Shown here piece by piece: positions 7,233-17,084 of a stretch of 64,000 nt of DNA. Below the pieces are notes generated by a model. The model was not told where the DNA came from and ran no database searches. It worked only from the letters and a program-made list of their open reading frames with translations. Both the position numbers and the translations under genes were made by a program. The stretch is from NCBI RefSeq assembly GCF_009770985.1, contig NZ_WSRW01000002.1, forward strand, positions 310,001-374,000, in the 5' to 3' direction. Origin of the DNA: Mucilaginibacter lacusdianchii. GTDB taxonomy: Bacteria > Bacteroidota > Bacteroidia > Sphingobacteriales > Sphingobacteriaceae. Each line of letters opens with the position of its first letter. Positions within the stretch are counted from its first letter, which is position 1.

Positions 7233-7997
7233 TTAATTAAATACTTTTACAATATCCAAAAAGTCGCGCGACTTTAATGATGCGCCGCCAATCAGACCAC
7301 CGTCAATGTCAGGCTGGGCAAACAGTTCCGAGGCATTTTTAGGGTTAGCACTGCCACCATACAAAATAGTTGTATTGTCAGCTACTTCCTGGCTATAATT
7401 ATTGGCAATTTCTTCGCGGATAAAAGCGTGAATTTCCTGCGCTTGCTCGGCAGTAGCGGTTTTACCGGTACCAATGGCCCAAACCGGCTCGTAAGCCAAT
7501 ACCAGCTGCCCGAATTGCTCAGTTGACAAGCTGAATATGCCTTCTTTCAATTGTGTTCTGATCACATCAAAGTGTTGCTCTGCTTCGCGCTCGTCTAAAG
7601 TTTCGCCAATACAAAAAATTGGTTTCAAGCCATGCTTTAAAGCAGCCTCAGTTTTTAACGATAACAGCTGGTTATCTTCATCAAAATACTGGCGACGCTC
7701 TGAGTGACCCAAAATCACATATTCTGCACCGGTAGATTTTACCATTTTGGCAGACACCTCGCCGGTGTAAGCGCCAGATTCATTTTGGTGAATGTTTTGC
7801 GCACCGATAGAAACTTTATCATAACCTTTTGCCAGTTGGCCCAGGCTGCTCAAGTGAATAAACGGCGAACAAACCACGGCTTGCTGTGAACCGGTTACTT
7901 CATCTTTAACCATATTGGCAATTTCTGAAAACAGGGCCAAACCTTCGTTATAATCCATGTTCATTTTCCAGTTGCCGGCAACTATCTTTTTTCTCAT
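7233..7997 (-). CDS. tpiA: Triose-phosphate isomerase
   Basis: 254 residues. It interconverts dihydroxyacetone phosphate and glyceraldehyde 3-phosphate in glycolysis. The catalytic residues are visible: Lys11 in AGNWKMN, His98 in ILGHSERR and Glu170 in AYEPVWAIGTGKTA, with the flexible loop just after Glu170 and the phosphate-binding GGSANPKNA and GGASL near the C-terminus. It starts only 4 bp after the stop of the GlmU-like gene, so the two form one transcript. Confidence 0.96.
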   Translation of the reverse strand: MRKKIVAGNWKMNMDYNEGLALFSEIANMVKDEVTGSQQAVVCSPFIHLSSLGQLAKGYDKVSIGAQNIHQNESGAYTGEVSAKMVKSTGAEYVILGHSERRQYFDEDNQLLSLKTEAALKHGLKPIFCIGETLDEREAEQHFDVIRTQLKEGIFSLSTEQFGQLVLAYEPVWAIGTGKTATAEQAQEIHAFIREEIANNYSQEVADNTTILYGGSANPKNASELFAQPDIDGGLIGGASLKSRDFLDIVKVFN

Positions 7998-8001
7998 CGT
8001 T

Positions 8002-9183
8002 TTAAAATTTTCTGTATGATTGGGTTAAATTAAACACATCTTGCAGCAGCTGTTTCTCGACATTATCCAGCTGCATATTACGGCGGGCATATACCCGCTC
8101 AATCGTTTCAAAAGCTTTTTCAAGGTGGTAAACGTCATAACCATGCGCCCCACCCCAAGCAAAATCGGGCACGAAATTGCGCGGAAAACCTGCACCAAAA
8201 ACATTTGCACATACCCCCACTACTGTTCCGGTATTAAACATAGTGTTAATACCGCATTTCGAGTGATCGCCCATAACCAACCCGCAAAACTGCAAACCGG
8301 TTTTACGAAAATGCTCGGTAGGGTAATCCCACAACCGCACTTCCGCATAGTTGTTCTTTAAGTTTGAATTATTAGAGTCGGCTCCAATATTACACCATTC
8401 GCCCAATACCGAGTTACCCAGATACCCTTCATGCCCTTTAGAGGAATTTCCCCAGATAACGGCGTTGTTAATTTCGCCACCTACCCTACACTTTGGCCCT
8501 ACGGTGGTAGCGCCATAAATTTTTGCGCCCATTTTAATTTGGGAATTATCGCACAGCGCCAATCCGCCGCGTATATGTGTTCCTTCCCACACCTGGCTAT
8601 TAGCACCGATATATATTGGTCCGTTGGTGGTATTAAAAGTAGAACATTCGGCTACAGCACCTTCTTCGGCAAAAAAATCATTGCCGATGATTACGTTAGT
8701 GGAACTGATTTTAGTACTGGTACGCCCTTTAGTGAGCAATTGAAAATCGCGTCGTAATGCGATATCATTTTTTTGAAAAATATCTTCAGGGTAACGGATG
8801 CTTACCAAAGACGGGGCATAATCAACCACCCGCTCAAATGTCTGAGCGGCATTAAACTGCCGGGCATCACTCTCACTTAATTTTACAGCCAGCAATTGGC
8901 TGTAGCGCATCAATGCTTCGCCGGGTTGTAATTTATCTATAGCTTCCAGCAGATTATCATCCGGGCAAATGCCTCCGTTGATAAATAAGTTATTTTCCTC
9001 TATATGCAGCGGAAACTTAGCTTGCAAATACGGCTGTGTATGGTAAGAAAAAGAAGTATTCAAATGCTTGGCCCACTTTTCGGCTATGGTTAAAATACCG
9101 ATGCGGAGATTGGCCACCGGGCGGGTAAACGTTAAAGGCAGTAACGTTTGATGTGCATTATCATCGAAAAGAATAATTGCCAT
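8002..9183 (-). CDS. GlmU-like sugar nucleotidyltransferase-family protein
   Basis: 393 residues. The N-terminal half resembles a degenerate nucleotidyltransferase (ILFDDNAHQTLLPLTFTRPVANLRIGI). The C-terminal half has the repeating hexapeptide pattern of a left-handed beta helix, from TNVIIGNDFFAEEGA through YIGANSQVWEGTHIRGG, KMGAKIYGATTVGPKCRVGGEI and the conserved MGDHSKCGINTMFNTGTVVG. It matches the Bacteroidota GlmU family protein, distinct from true bifunctional GlmU because the usual N-terminal GxGTRM loop is missing. Substrates are unknown. It lies upstream of tpiA on the same transcript and is separated from rpmE2 by a strong terminator. Confidence 0.82.
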   Translation of the reverse strand: MAIILFDDNAHQTLLPLTFTRPVANLRIGILTIAEKWAKHLNTSFSYHTQPYLQAKFPLHIEENNLFINGGICPDDNLLEAIDKLQPGEALMRYSQLLAVKLSESDARQFNAAQTFERVVDYAPSLVSIRYPEDIFQKNDIALRRDFQLLTKGRTSTKISSTNVIIGNDFFAEEGAVAECSTFNTTNGPIYIGANSQVWEGTHIRGGLALCDNSQIKMGAKIYGATTVGPKCRVGGEINNAVIWGNSSKGHEGYLGNSVLGEWCNIGADSNNSNLKNNYAEVRLWDYPTEHFRKTGLQFCGLVMGDHSKCGINTMFNTGTVVGVCANVFGAGFPRNFVPDFAWGGAHGYDVYHLEKAFETIERVYARRNMQLDNVEKQLLQDVFNLTQSYRKF

Positions 9184-9201
9184 AGGTGGGCAAAAATAAA
9201 A

Positions 9202-9229
9202 AAAGTCCCGGCTGTTGGGCCGGGACTTT
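9202..9229 (-). terminator. Intrinsic terminator of rpmE2
   Basis: An 11-bp perfect stem AAAGTCCCGGC with its complement and a 6-nt loop, followed on the minus strand by a T-rich tract. It sits between rpmE2 and the downstream GlmU-like gene. Confidence 0.85.
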
Positions 9230-9251
9230 ATAAATATTTTGCTGCAAGCAA

Positions 9252-9500
9252 TTACTTTTTAGCGTAACGGCTGCGGAATTTGTCGATACGTCCTGCAGTG
9301 TCAACCAGTTTCATTTTACCGGTGTAGAACGGATGCGATGTATGAGAAATCTCTAATTTAACTAATGGATACTCATTGCCGTCTTCCCATTTAACGGATT
9401 CGCGAGTTTCGATACATGATTTAGTGATGAAAGAGTAGTCGTTTGACATGTCTTTGAAAACCACTAATCTATAGTTTGAGGGATGCAGGTCTTTTTTCAT
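9252..9500 (-). CDS. rpmE2: 50S ribosomal protein L31, type B
   Basis: 82 residues starting at [17 protein letters not shown]. An open frame continues upstream to 9677, but the natural L31 start is the ATG at 9500, which lies 31 bp after a minus-strand -7 box. The core [31 protein letters not shown] is diagnostic. The zinc-binding CxxC motif of type A L31 is absent, so this is the zinc-independent type B form used in the large ribosomal subunit. It is transcribed alone and ends at a strong terminator. Confidence 0.95.
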   Translation of the reverse strand: MKKDLHPSNYRLVVFKDMSNDYSFITKSCIETRESVKWEDGNEYPLVKLEISHTSHPFYTGKMKLVDTAGRIDKFRSRYAKK

Positions 9501-9845
9501 TTTGCTATGTACTTTCCTTTCAAAAGAGGCGCAAATATACTTAGAATATTTAAAATATAAAATATTAGAATTGAATTTTTTCCACATAATAATATAACCA
9601 TCTTTAAGATAATTCACATGCAGGTAATATCTACAAAAGCATATCGCTAGATGACCACTTCTCTGTACCTTTATCACATTGCCAATTCAAATAATTGATA
9701 CCCTATATAAAAATTCAATTTTTAAAATATGATATTAATCACTCTTTTTGTAACGTCAACAAAATGACAAAGTAAAATTGCATAAACATGACCGGTTGAA
9801 GGTCTTTTATGGCAGCTTTGACTAACTATCGAGTAAAACTTTACT
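9501..9845. other. Intergenic region between rpmE2 and iscS
   Basis: About 370 bp to the iscS start, very A+T rich. It holds the rpmE2 promoter at its left end and the iscS -7 box at its right end. I see no gene, RNA motif or strong hairpin in the middle. Confidence 0.6.
9532..9539 (-). promoter_or_regulatory. -7 box of rpmE2
   Basis: The plus strand reads CAAATATA, so the minus strand reads TATATTTG, an exact TAnnTTTG. The leader to the ATG at 9500 would be about 25 nt. No clear -33 TTTG is seen. Confidence 0.55.
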
Positions 9846-9853
9846 TATCTTTG
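9846..9853 (+). promoter_or_regulatory. -7 box of the isc genes
   Basis: TATCTTTG is an exact TAnnTTTG 19 bp before the iscS ATG. A TTTG lies upstream at 9817-9820, a little further away than the typical spacing. Confidence 0.6.
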
Positions 9854-9872
9854 TACTGTTAAATCAACGAAT

Positions 9873-11084
9873 ATGAATCTTCCGATATATTTAGATAACA
9901 ATGCGACTACACCCATGGACCCACGGGTGCTGGAAGCTATGCTGCCCTACTTTACACAAAAATTTGGTAATGCGGCAAGCCGTAATCACCATTTTGGCTG
10001 GGTAGCTGAAGAAGGTGTTGATTACGCCCGCGAGCAGGTAGCCAAAATTATTGGTGCCAGCGAAAAAGAGATTATATTTACCTCAGGCGCTACCGAGTCA
10101 GACAACCTGGCTATTAAAGGTGTGTTTGAAATGTATAAAGATAAAGGTAACCATATTATTACTGCGGTTACTGAGCATAAGGCTGTATTAGATGCCTGCA
10201 AACACGTTGAAAAATTAGGCGGTAAGGTTACTTATCTGCCGGTTAAAGAAGACGGTTTAGTTGACCTGGCTCAGTTAGAAGCCGCAATGACGCCTGAAAC
10301 TATCTTGGTTTCCATCATGTATGGTAACAACGAAATTGGCGTTATTCAGCCTGTTAAAGAAATTGCTGCTATTGCCCACAAACACGGTGCACTGTTTATG
10401 ACAGACGCTACACAGGCAGTAGGTAAAATTCCGGTTGATGTAAATGCTGACGGTATTGACCTGCTGGCTTTATCAGCTCATAAAATGTATGGTCCTAAAG
10501 GTGTAGGTGCGTTATACGTACGCCGTAAAGGACCACGCGTTAAAGTTACTGCCCAGATGGATGGTGGTGGTCATGAGCGCGGTATGCGTTCAGGTACATT
10601 GAATGTTCCGGGTATTGTAGGCTTAGGTAAAGCCTGTGAACTGGCTCGTTTAGAAATGGCATCAGAAGCAGCACGTTTATCAGCATTGCGCGATAAATTA
10701 CAAGCAGCCTTAACTGTTTTGGAAGAAAGCTATGTAAACGGCAACCAGGAACACCGCTTGCCGCACGTAGCTAACATTTCTTTTAAGTATGTTGAAGGTG
10801 AAGGTTTGATGATGGCTATGAAAGATTTAGCAGTATCATCAGGTTCTGCCTGTACTTCGGCATCGTTAGAGCCTTCTTATGTTTTGAAAAGCTTAGGCTT
10901 GTCAGATGATTTGGCTCACTCTTCTATCCGTTTCGGTTTAGGCCGTTTCACAACCGAAGAAGAAGTTGATTATGCTATCGAGGTAACTAAAAAAGCGGTT
11001 ACTCACCTGCGCGAACTTTCACCACTTTGGGAAATGTTCAAAGAAGGTATCGACCTGAACTCTATTGAGTGGGCCGAACACTAA
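9873..11084 (+). CDS. iscS: Cysteine desulfurase IscS
   Basis: 403 residues. This PLP enzyme releases sulfur from L-cysteine as a persulfide for Fe-S cluster assembly and tRNA thiolation. The PLP lysine is Lys204 in [11 protein letters not shown]. The persulfide cysteine is Cys327 in [21 protein letters not shown], a loop typical of IscS rather than SufS. PLP contacts include the N-terminal DNNATTP and the internal TDATQAVG. iscU follows after 80 bp and iscA after a further 157 bp; no iscR, hscA, hscB or fdx lies between them. Confidence 0.96.
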   Translation: MNLPIYLDNNATTPMDPRVLEAMLPYFTQKFGNAASRNHHFGWVAEEGVDYAREQVAKIIGASEKEIIFTSGATESDNLAIKGVFEMYKDKGNHIITAVTEHKAVLDACKHVEKLGGKVTYLPVKEDGLVDLAQLEAAMTPETILVSIMYGNNEIGVIQPVKEIAAIAHKHGALFMTDATQAVGKIPVDVNADGIDLLALSAHKMYGPKGVGALYVRRKGPRVKVTAQMDGGGHERGMRSGTLNVPGIVGLGKACELARLEMASEAARLSALRDKLQAALTVLEESYVNGNQEHRLPHVANISFKYVEGEGLMMAMKDLAVSSGSACTSASLEPSYVLKSLGLSDDLAHSSIRFGLGRFTTEEEVDYAIEVTKKAVTHLRELSPLWEMFKEGIDLNSIEWAEH

Positions 11085-11164
11085 GATTAAGATTTTAATT
11101 AAATGAGTTGCCGTTTTTTAACCGGCAACTTACAATTGATAACTGACAACAAATACTTAAAGCT

Positions 11165-11578
11165 ATGGCTTATTCAGATAAAGTAATTGACCATTACACC
11201 AACCCGCGCAACGTGGGTACTTTAGACAAAAGCAGCACCCAGGTTGGTACCGGTTTAGTAGGTGCCCCAGAGTGTGGCGACGTAATGCGTCTGCAAATTC
11301 AGGTAGATGAGAACAATGTAATTACCGATGCCAAATTCAAAACTTTTGGCTGCGGTTCGGCTATTGCTTCTTCATCTTTAGCTACCGAATGGTTAAAAGG
11401 TAAAAGCATTGACGAAGCTATGTCTATCGATAACATGGATATCGTGGAAGAACTGGCTTTGCCGCCGGTAAAAATTCACTGCTCGGTTTTGGCAGAGGAT
11501 GCTATCAAAGCTGCCATTAACGATTATCGCGTTAAAAACGGATTAGCTCCTATTGAGCTTGAAAAATCACATCATTAA
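11165..11578 (+). CDS. iscU: Fe-S cluster assembly scaffold IscU
   Basis: 137 residues. IscU holds the nascent [2Fe-2S] cluster built with sulfur from IscS. The three ligand cysteines are present at 37 (PECGDV), 63 (FGCGSA) and 106 (KIHCSVLA), with the assembly-promoting Asp39. The HscA recognition sequence LPPVK (99-103) is conserved although no hscA or hscB gene is adjacent, so the chaperones may be encoded elsewhere. It is downstream of iscS and followed by a long hairpin. Confidence 0.96.
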   Translation: MAYSDKVIDHYTNPRNVGTLDKSSTQVGTGLVGAPECGDVMRLQIQVDENNVITDAKFKTFGCGSAIASSSLATEWLKGKSIDEAMSIDNMDIVEELALPPVKIHCSVLAEDAIKAAINDYRVKNGLAPIELEKSHH

Positions 11579-11584
11579 TTTGTA

Positions 11585-11649
11585 AAAACAAAAGCTAAAA
11601 GTCTGAATTACGACACTTTGTCTGGTTCAGATTTTTGGCTTTTGTTTTG
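11585..11649 (+). terminator. Long imperfect hairpin after iscU
   Basis: AAAACAAAAGC...TCTGAA pairs with TTCAG...GGCTTTTGTTTT across a loop of roughly 20 nt and ends in T-rich sequence. It probably terminates or attenuates transcription before iscA. The iscA -33 element lies in its right arm. Confidence 0.6.
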
Positions 11650-11663
11650 TTAGTATATATTTG
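11634..11663 (+). promoter_or_regulatory. Promoter of iscA
   Basis: TTTG at 11634-11637, 18 bp, then TATATTTG at 11656-11663, a full Bacteroidota promoter pattern. It gives iscA expression independent of iscS-iscU, with a leader of about 65 nt. Confidence 0.55.
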
Positions 11664-11735
11664 CACAACGTAGTTAAGAATAAGACTAAATAATACTTAA
11701 TCTTGTTATTACTACTTGATATTAAATACTAAGCA

Positions 11736-12062
11736 ATGGTAACTGTAACAGATAAAGCAAAAGATAAAATTGATAACTTAATTAAGGACGCGCAGTTAGA
11801 TAGCACGTACTTTTTACGGGTATCAGTTCAGGGTGGTGGCTGTTCAGGTCTGTCATACAACCTTGATTTTGATAACGAGGAAAAAAAAGGCGACCAGTTT
11901 TTTGAAGACAAAGGCGTACGCATGGCTTTGGATATGAAATCGTTTTTATACCTGGCCGGTACTGAGCTTGACTTTTCGGACGGCTTAAACGGTAAAGGTT
12001 TTAACTTCCATAACCCTAACGCCAGCCGTACCTGCGGTTGCGGTGAAAGCTTCTCGGTATAA
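11736..12062 (+). CDS. iscA: Iron-sulfur assembly protein IscA/HesB family
   Basis: 108 residues of the A-type carrier family, which delivers clusters or iron to target proteins. The three conserved cysteines are at 36 (GGGCSGLSY) and 100 and 102 (RTCGCGESF). The protein could equally be called SufA or ErpA; the adjacent iscS and iscU favour IscA. It has its own promoter and is closed by a strong terminator. Confidence 0.9.
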   Translation: MVTVTDKAKDKIDNLIKDAQLDSTYFLRVSVQGGGCSGLSYNLDFDNEEKKGDQFFEDKGVRMALDMKSFLYLAGTELDFSDGLNGKGFNFHNPNASRTCGCGESFSV

Positions 12063-12084
12063 ACTTTATTAACTTGCAAGATAT

Positions 12085-12111
12085 AAAAAGGCGCTCTAAG
12101 AGCGCCTTTTT
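12085..12111 (+). terminator. Intrinsic terminator of the isc cluster
   Basis: A perfect 12-bp stem, AAAAAGGCGCTC with its complement, a 3-nt loop and terminal T residues. Confidence 0.9.
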
Positions 12112-12203
12112 GCGTTTTAGCATGCAGGATTGTACATTTGCGCGCTAATTTTATAATTAATACTTATTGCTTTGCCTGCAAACAATTAAGCACTAGCATG
12201 CTT

Positions 12204-12234
12204 TTTGTTTATTATAGTAAATAGCATAAGTTTG
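12204..12234 (+). promoter_or_regulatory. Promoter of the acyl-CoA ligase gene
   Basis: TTTG at 12204-12207, 19 bp, then TAAGTTTG at 12227-12234: an exact match to the Bacteroidota TTTG-N19-TAnnTTTG pattern. The leader would be about 25 nt. Confidence 0.65.
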
Positions 12235-12262
12235 TTAATTATAAGCCAAATATTTAAACTTG

Positions 12263-14176
12263 ATGACTACTGCAACAAAACCAACTACGGTTCCTGCCCT
12301 TATACGCCATGTGGTTGCCCAAATACATCCAGAAACACATACCTTCCTTTCACATAAAATAAAAGACAGCTGGGTAAACATATCTTACCGCGAGGTAATT
12401 GATAAGGCTGATGCCATATCGGCATGGTTTCTAAACATGGGGATACAAAAAGGTGATCGCTTGGGTTTGGTTATCGAGAATGGTCCGGAATATATTTATT
12501 TCGACCAGGCTTTGCAGCAGATCGGTGCTATTAACGCCTCTATCTATCCCACCCTTACCGAGGCAGAAACAGAGTATATTTTAAACGATTCTGGTGCAAA
12601 AGCCATTTTAGTGGGCAACCCTTTTTTGCTGCGAAAAGTATTAAAGGTAGCCAATAACTGCCCCTCGCTGTTACGTATCATCCCAGTTTTTGACGACTAT
12701 GAAAAATATACAGAAAAGGTAAATCTAAATGCAGGCGTCATCAGCTTTGATAAACTGATTGAAGAAGGCAATGCTTTGGTATCACAGTACGCACAAGCCA
12801 TTAATGCTGCACGTGAAGCAATTTTACCTTCGGACATCTCGTGCTTTATCTATACTTCTGGCACTACAGGTACGCCTAAAGGCGTAATACTTACGCACAG
12901 TAACTTTGTACAAACCGTTTGGGCAGGCTTAACTCAAATTTCGATTGTCGATAAAGACGATTGCTTTTTGTCATTCCTTCCGCTTTCGCACGTATTTGAG
13001 CGAGCAGCTACGTATTACATGTGCTTAGGTGCAGGTTGCCAGATTGCTTTTGCGCAAAGCCTGGAACTATTGGCCCGTAACATGACCGAGGTAAGGCCAA
13101 CTATTATGAACTGCGTACCCCGATTGTTGGAACGTATACACGATAAGGCCATGAAAAACGGCACTACCGCCGGCGGAATGAAAACTTCCATCTTTTTGTG
13201 GGCGTTTAAAATTGGCAAGCAATACCGCGAAAAACGAGAGCAGGGTAAAACGCCGGGGTTATTATTGAGTCAGCAACATAAACTAGCTGACAAACTTGTA
13301 TTTAGCAAGATTAAAGAGAAAACTGGTGGCCGTTTAAAATTTCTGATTTCTGGTGGTGGCGCATTACCTAAAAACGTAGGGGAATTTTTTGGTAACGTAG
13401 GTATACCGGTTTTAGAAGGATACGGTTTAACCGAAACAACAGGTCCGGTTTGTGTTACCGAGTTCGACCGCCAGGTGTATGGTACTGCCGGCCGCGTTTT
13501 ACCAGGCAGCGAAATTGCTATACAAAACATTGATACCAAAAAAATATATACCATCCAAACGCATGATTCTACCGACCCGAATCTCATAACTGAAGAAGGC
13601 GAAATTATTATGCGAGGCATAGCCGTGATGAAAGGCTACTGGAACAAACCTGAAGAAACCGCCACGGCCATTGATGCTGACGGCTGGTTCCATAGTGGTG
13701 ATATCGGTCGCTTTTATAAAGGCTACCTTCAAATTACCGACCGCTTAAAAAATATGCTGGTAAATGCTTATGGAAAAAACATTTACCCTACCCCGGTTGA
13801 AAATACTTATTTGAAAAGCCCTAAAATAGAACAGATATTTTTGGTAGGTGATCGCCGTGAATACGTTACCGCCATTGTAGTACCACCTAAAGAACTATTG
13901 CAAGAAACGTTTGGCTTAAACGAAGCTTGGTTTGAAAAGCCCGAGGTGTTTGTAGACGACAAACAAATCATCGACTGGCTTAACCAAGACATACGCAAGC
14001 TAAGCAACGAACTGGCTAAATTTGAGCGCATCAAAAACTTTAAAGTAAAACGCAATCCGTTTAGCATGGAAGAAGGTGAAATGACCGTCACGCTGAAAGC
14101 GAAACGTAAAGTAATTGAGAAGAAATACGCTCAGGCGATAGACGAGATGTATTTGCAAGAGGTAGATGCCGATTAA
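12263..14176 (+). CDS. Long-chain fatty acid-CoA ligase (AMP-forming)
   Basis: 637 residues from the ATG at 12263; a TTG immediately upstream is less likely to be the start. It activates fatty acids through an acyl-AMP intermediate. Motifs of the adenylate-forming superfamily are all present: YTSGTTGTPKG (about 197-207), GYGLTETTGP, the hinge-region GWFHSGDIGRF, and the C-terminal KNMLVNAYGKNIYPTPVEN with the catalytic lysine context. Length and the N-terminal region fit FadD or eukaryotic-type long-chain acyl-CoA synthetases. No beta-oxidation genes are near, so a role in lipid uptake or membrane turnover is open. Confidence 0.9.
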   Translation: MTTATKPTTVPALIRHVVAQIHPETHTFLSHKIKDSWVNISYREVIDKADAISAWFLNMGIQKGDRLGLVIENGPEYIYFDQALQQIGAINASIYPTLTEAETEYILNDSGAKAILVGNPFLLRKVLKVANNCPSLLRIIPVFDDYEKYTEKVNLNAGVISFDKLIEEGNALVSQYAQAINAAREAILPSDISCFIYTSGTTGTPKGVILTHSNFVQTVWAGLTQISIVDKDDCFLSFLPLSHVFERAATYYMCLGAGCQIAFAQSLELLARNMTEVRPTIMNCVPRLLERIHDKAMKNGTTAGGMKTSIFLWAFKIGKQYREKREQGKTPGLLLSQQHKLADKLVFSKIKEKTGGRLKFLISGGGALPKNVGEFFGNVGIPVLEGYGLTETTGPVCVTEFDRQVYGTAGRVLPGSEIAIQNIDTKKIYTIQTHDSTDPNLITEEGEIIMRGIAVMKGYWNKPEETATAIDADGWFHSGDIGRFYKGYLQITDRLKNMLVNAYGKNIYPTPVENTYLKSPKIEQIFLVGDRREYVTAIVVPPKELLQETFGLNEAWFEKPEVFVDDKQIIDWLNQDIRKLSNELAKFERIKNFKVKRNPFSMEEGEMTVTLKAKRKVIEKKYAQAIDEMYLQEVDAD

Positions 14177-14193
14177 AGTATTAATAACATAAT

Positions 14194-14228
14194 AATAAAA
14201 AAGTCCGTTTAAAACGGACTTTTTTATT
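14194..14228. terminator. Bidirectional terminator
   Basis: AATAAAAAAGTCCGTTT is followed directly by its complement. The hairpin has A and T flanks for both directions and separates the convergent acyl-CoA ligase and YwqG-like genes. It reaches the stop codon of the latter. Confidence 0.85.
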
Positions 14229-14983
14229 TAACAGCAATCCCAATAAAAGTAGGCATTTTCAAATCGTTTCGCTTTTAAATCAGTTTCATTTATAAAAAGA
14301 TGAGCGACGCCGGAGTCGCCAAACATTATGTGATCATCTGTATCTATTTGGATTAATTGCACATCTTGCTTATTTTTCGGATTGTAGTCTCGCGGATCAC
14401 CTTGAGTAAAATAAGCATACCCTCCAATCTTATGACCAGCGCTATCAAAAAAGGCATCAAGCTCTCTTTGCTCATTCTTGTTTAACGTTTCCAGGTAGTT
14501 ATAATAATTCATACCATTAAAAACGTAATTAAACCGAAAATCTTCGGTGCCTCCAAACTCTATTTTATTTGTGAAAAATAGTTTGTGTTCTCTATAGATG
14601 GGCGATTCATCAAAAAGATTATCTGTTAAGAAGTCGAATCTTTCATGTATCTCTACATTAGTATCTTCATGATACAGTGTAACACAACTTTCATCTGAGT
14701 ACCAATCTGTAGAAGACACAAATTGTTGCAATATTCCTCTTTCTGGATAATCTGGCAAATGAGGCACATCTTTGAAATTAATTTGAGCTAGCATAATCAT
14801 AGGGGTTCCATTTTCATCTGTTGGATAGTTCAGATATTTGGGTAAAAAAGGAACACCTAAAAATTTACTATCATCTACAGAGTTCTTTACGATCTCACTT
14901 GTTGGCTTTGCGGAGATTCTGACACACTCAAGCCTATAGTTCTCAATGTCTTTCTCAAACGGTTTGAGGAAATCTGGTATCAT
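14228..14983 (-). CDS. YwqG-like protein (DUF1963 family)
   Basis: 251 residues. The pattern FLGVPFLPKYLNYPTDENGTPMIMLAQINFKDVPHLPDYPERGILQQFV (about 41-90) is characteristic of the YwqG/DUF1963 family, and the C-terminal KIGGYAYFTQGDPR and IMFGDSGVAHLFI also fit. Biochemical function of the family is unknown. No signal peptide or membrane segment is present, so it is probably cytoplasmic. The coding sequence is visibly more A+T rich than its neighbours, which could reflect recent acquisition or relaxed selection. Confidence 0.85.
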   Translation of the reverse strand: MIPDFLKPFEKDIENYRLECVRISAKPTSEIVKNSVDDSKFLGVPFLPKYLNYPTDENGTPMIMLAQINFKDVPHLPDYPERGILQQFVSSTDWYSDESCVTLYHEDTNVEIHERFDFLTDNLFDESPIYREHKLFFTNKIEFGGTEDFRFNYVFNGMNYYNYLETLNKNEQRELDAFFDSAGHKIGGYAYFTQGDPRDYNPKNKQDVQLIQIDTDDHIMFGDSGVAHLFINETDLKAKRFENAYFYWDCC

Positions 14984-15127
14984 ATTATTGTTAATGTGCC
15001 ATTAAAATAGCTAAAACAAAATATCTTCTTGGTATCATTAACATGGTTAATTAATCATTTATGAAATACGCCTGTGCTTTATTACAACATCATATTACCA
15101 AGCCCTCATCACTCACCAAAAAATCCC

Positions 15128-15135
15128 TATCTTTG
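15128..15135 (+). promoter_or_regulatory. -7 box of lysS
   Basis: TATCTTTG, an exact TAnnTTTG, 26 bp before the lysS ATG. Confidence 0.55.
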
Positions 15136-15161
15136 CACCTTCATAAAATACCGTTTTTACT

Positions 15162-16886
15162 ATGAGTATTGCAGCCTTATCGGAACAGGAAATATTACGC
15201 CGCGAGTCGTTACAGCAATTACGTGCGCTGGGTATTAACCCTTATCCTGCCGAAGCCTACCCGGTGAATGCCTGGGCTCAGGACATTATCCAAAACTTTA
15301 ATACCGATCCCGAAAAATATAAGGAAGTAACCCTGGCAGGCCGTATCATGACCCGCCGCATTATGGGTAATGCTTCTTTTGCCGAAATACAGGATACCAC
15401 CGGCCGTATCCAAGTTTACATTAAACGCGATGAGATTTGCCCCGGCGAAGACAAAACCTTATATAACACCGTTTTTAAAAAGCTACTGGACATTGGCGAT
15501 TATGTAGGTGTTAAAGGTTATGTTTTTTTAACCCAAACAGGCGAAATATCTATTCATGTTCAAGAACTTAACATCCTGTCAAAATCGTTAAAACCACTAC
15601 CAGTAGTAAAACGCGACGATGATGGCAACATATATGACGGCTTTACAGACCCCGAATTGCGCTATCGCCAGCGTTATGTGGATTTGACAGTAAACCCCGA
15701 ATACAAACAAATTTTCATCAACCGCTCAAAAGTAATTAGCACCATGCGAAATTACTTTAACGAGCAAGGCTGGATGGAAGTGGAAACCCCAATTCTGCAG
15801 TCTGTGCATGGTGGTGCAGCGGCACGTCCGTTTAACACACATCACAACACGCTGGATATGCCGCTTTATCTGCGCATCGCCAATGAGTTGTATCTGAAAC
15901 GTCTGATTGTAGCTGGTTTTGATGGTGTATACGAGTTTGGTAAAATGTTCCGTAATGAAGGTATGGACCGTACGCACAACCCCGAGTTTACCATGATGGA
16001 GATTTACGTAGCTTATAAAGACTATGTATGGATGATGTCTATGGTAGAGGAATGCCTGGAAAAAGTGGCGACAGCTGTAAACGGCACTCCGATTGTAAAA
16101 GTCGGGCAACACGAAATCAACTTTGCCGGTCCGTACGAAAAGCTATCAATGTATGATTCCATTTTAAAATATACCGGCATTGATGTTTCGGCAATGGATG
16201 AGGCGCAACTGCGTCAAACCTGCCGCGATCTGGCCATTGAGGCTGACGATACGATGGGCAGAGGTAAATTGATTGACGAGATTTTTAGCGCTAAGGTAGA
16301 AGCCGACCTGATACAGCCTACTTACATAACAGACTACCCCATTGAAATGTCTCCGCTTGCTAAAAAGCACCGCACTAAAGACGGCCTGGTAGAACGTTTT
16401 GAGTTGTTTGTAAACGGTAAGGAAATAGGTAATGCCTACTCCGAGCTAAATGACCCCATCGATCAGCGCGAGCGTTTTGAAGAACAATTACTGCTTGCCG
16501 GACGTGGTGATGAGGAAGCCATGGCTATGGACGACGACTTTTTACGCGCTCTGGAATATGGCATGCCGCCAACATCAGGCTTGGGTATTGGCATAGACCG
16601 TTTGGTAATGCTGATGACCAACCAAAGCACCATTCAAGAAGTATTATTCTTCCCGCAAATGCGCCCCGAAAAGAAGGTGAAAGTATCTACCGTTGATGAT
16701 TTTGTGCACATTGGCGTACCTGCCGAGTGGGTACCGGTAATCAATCAAATGGGTATTAATACCGTGGAACAACTAAGAGCAACCAACCCTAATAAATTTT
16801 ATAACGATTTAGGCGGTATGCGCAAAAAACTAAAACTGGATTTGCCTATGCCAAGTAAAGAAAGCGTAATGGCCTGGTTTGCATAA
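15162..16886 (+). CDS. lysS: Lysine--tRNA ligase, class II, with C-terminal extension
   Basis: 574 residues, about 70 longer than E. coli LysRS. The N-terminal OB-fold anticodon-binding domain contains [23 protein letters not shown]. The class II catalytic core has motif 2 around [21 protein letters not shown] and motif 3 in [13 protein letters not shown]. After the core comes an extra domain of about 65 residues (from [17 protein letters not shown]), which looks like a small helix-hairpin-helix-type fold and is a common addition in Bacteroidota LysRS. It is followed by a TGTCAT-ended repeat rather than a simple terminator. Confidence 0.96.
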   Translation: MSIAALSEQEILRRESLQQLRALGINPYPAEAYPVNAWAQDIIQNFNTDPEKYKEVTLAGRIMTRRIMGNASFAEIQDTTGRIQVYIKRDEICPGEDKTLYNTVFKKLLDIGDYVGVKGYVFLTQTGEISIHVQELNILSKSLKPLPVVKRDDDGNIYDGFTDPELRYRQRYVDLTVNPEYKQIFINRSKVISTMRNYFNEQGWMEVETPILQSVHGGAAARPFNTHHNTLDMPLYLRIANELYLKRLIVAGFDGVYEFGKMFRNEGMDRTHNPEFTMMEIYVAYKDYVWMMSMVEECLEKVATAVNGTPIVKVGQHEINFAGPYEKLSMYDSILKYTGIDVSAMDEAQLRQTCRDLAIEADDTMGRGKLIDEIFSAKVEADLIQPTYITDYPIEMSPLAKKHRTKDGLVERFELFVNGKEIGNAYSELNDPIDQRERFEEQLLLAGRGDEEAMAMDDDFLRALEYGMPPTSGLGIGIDRLVMLMTNQSTIQEVLFFPQMRPEKKVKVSTVDDFVHIGVPAEWVPVINQMGINTVEQLRATNPNKFYNDLGGMRKKLKLDLPMPSKESVMAWFA

Positions 16887-16913
16887 GCCAATCATTTACT
16901 GAGTAAATACAGA

Positions 16914-17004
16914 TGTCATTTCGAGTGATAGCGAGAAATCTTTTAAAAGCGATAAATTAACCTGTCAGTTTTCAAAAGATCTCATGCTATCGTTCGAGAT
17001 GACA
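16914..17004. repeat. TGTCAT-ended palindromic interspersed repeat, copy B
   Basis: 91 bp, closely matching copy A at 6121-6210. The first 30 bases differ at only one position, and the last 15 are CGTTCGAGATGACA preceded by AT. The middle differs more. It lies between convergent lysS and the sirtuin gene. Confidence 0.85.
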
Positions 17005-17084
17005 TTTTTAGTTATATGTCATCTATAGTATATCGTCTGGAATGTATTATAGATTTGTTAATATTCCTGCCAAACCGATCTGAT

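Noticed and set aside
9501..9677. N-terminal extension of ribosomal protein L31.
   Set aside because: The frame stays open but the extra residues do not match L31, and the promoter lies inside it.
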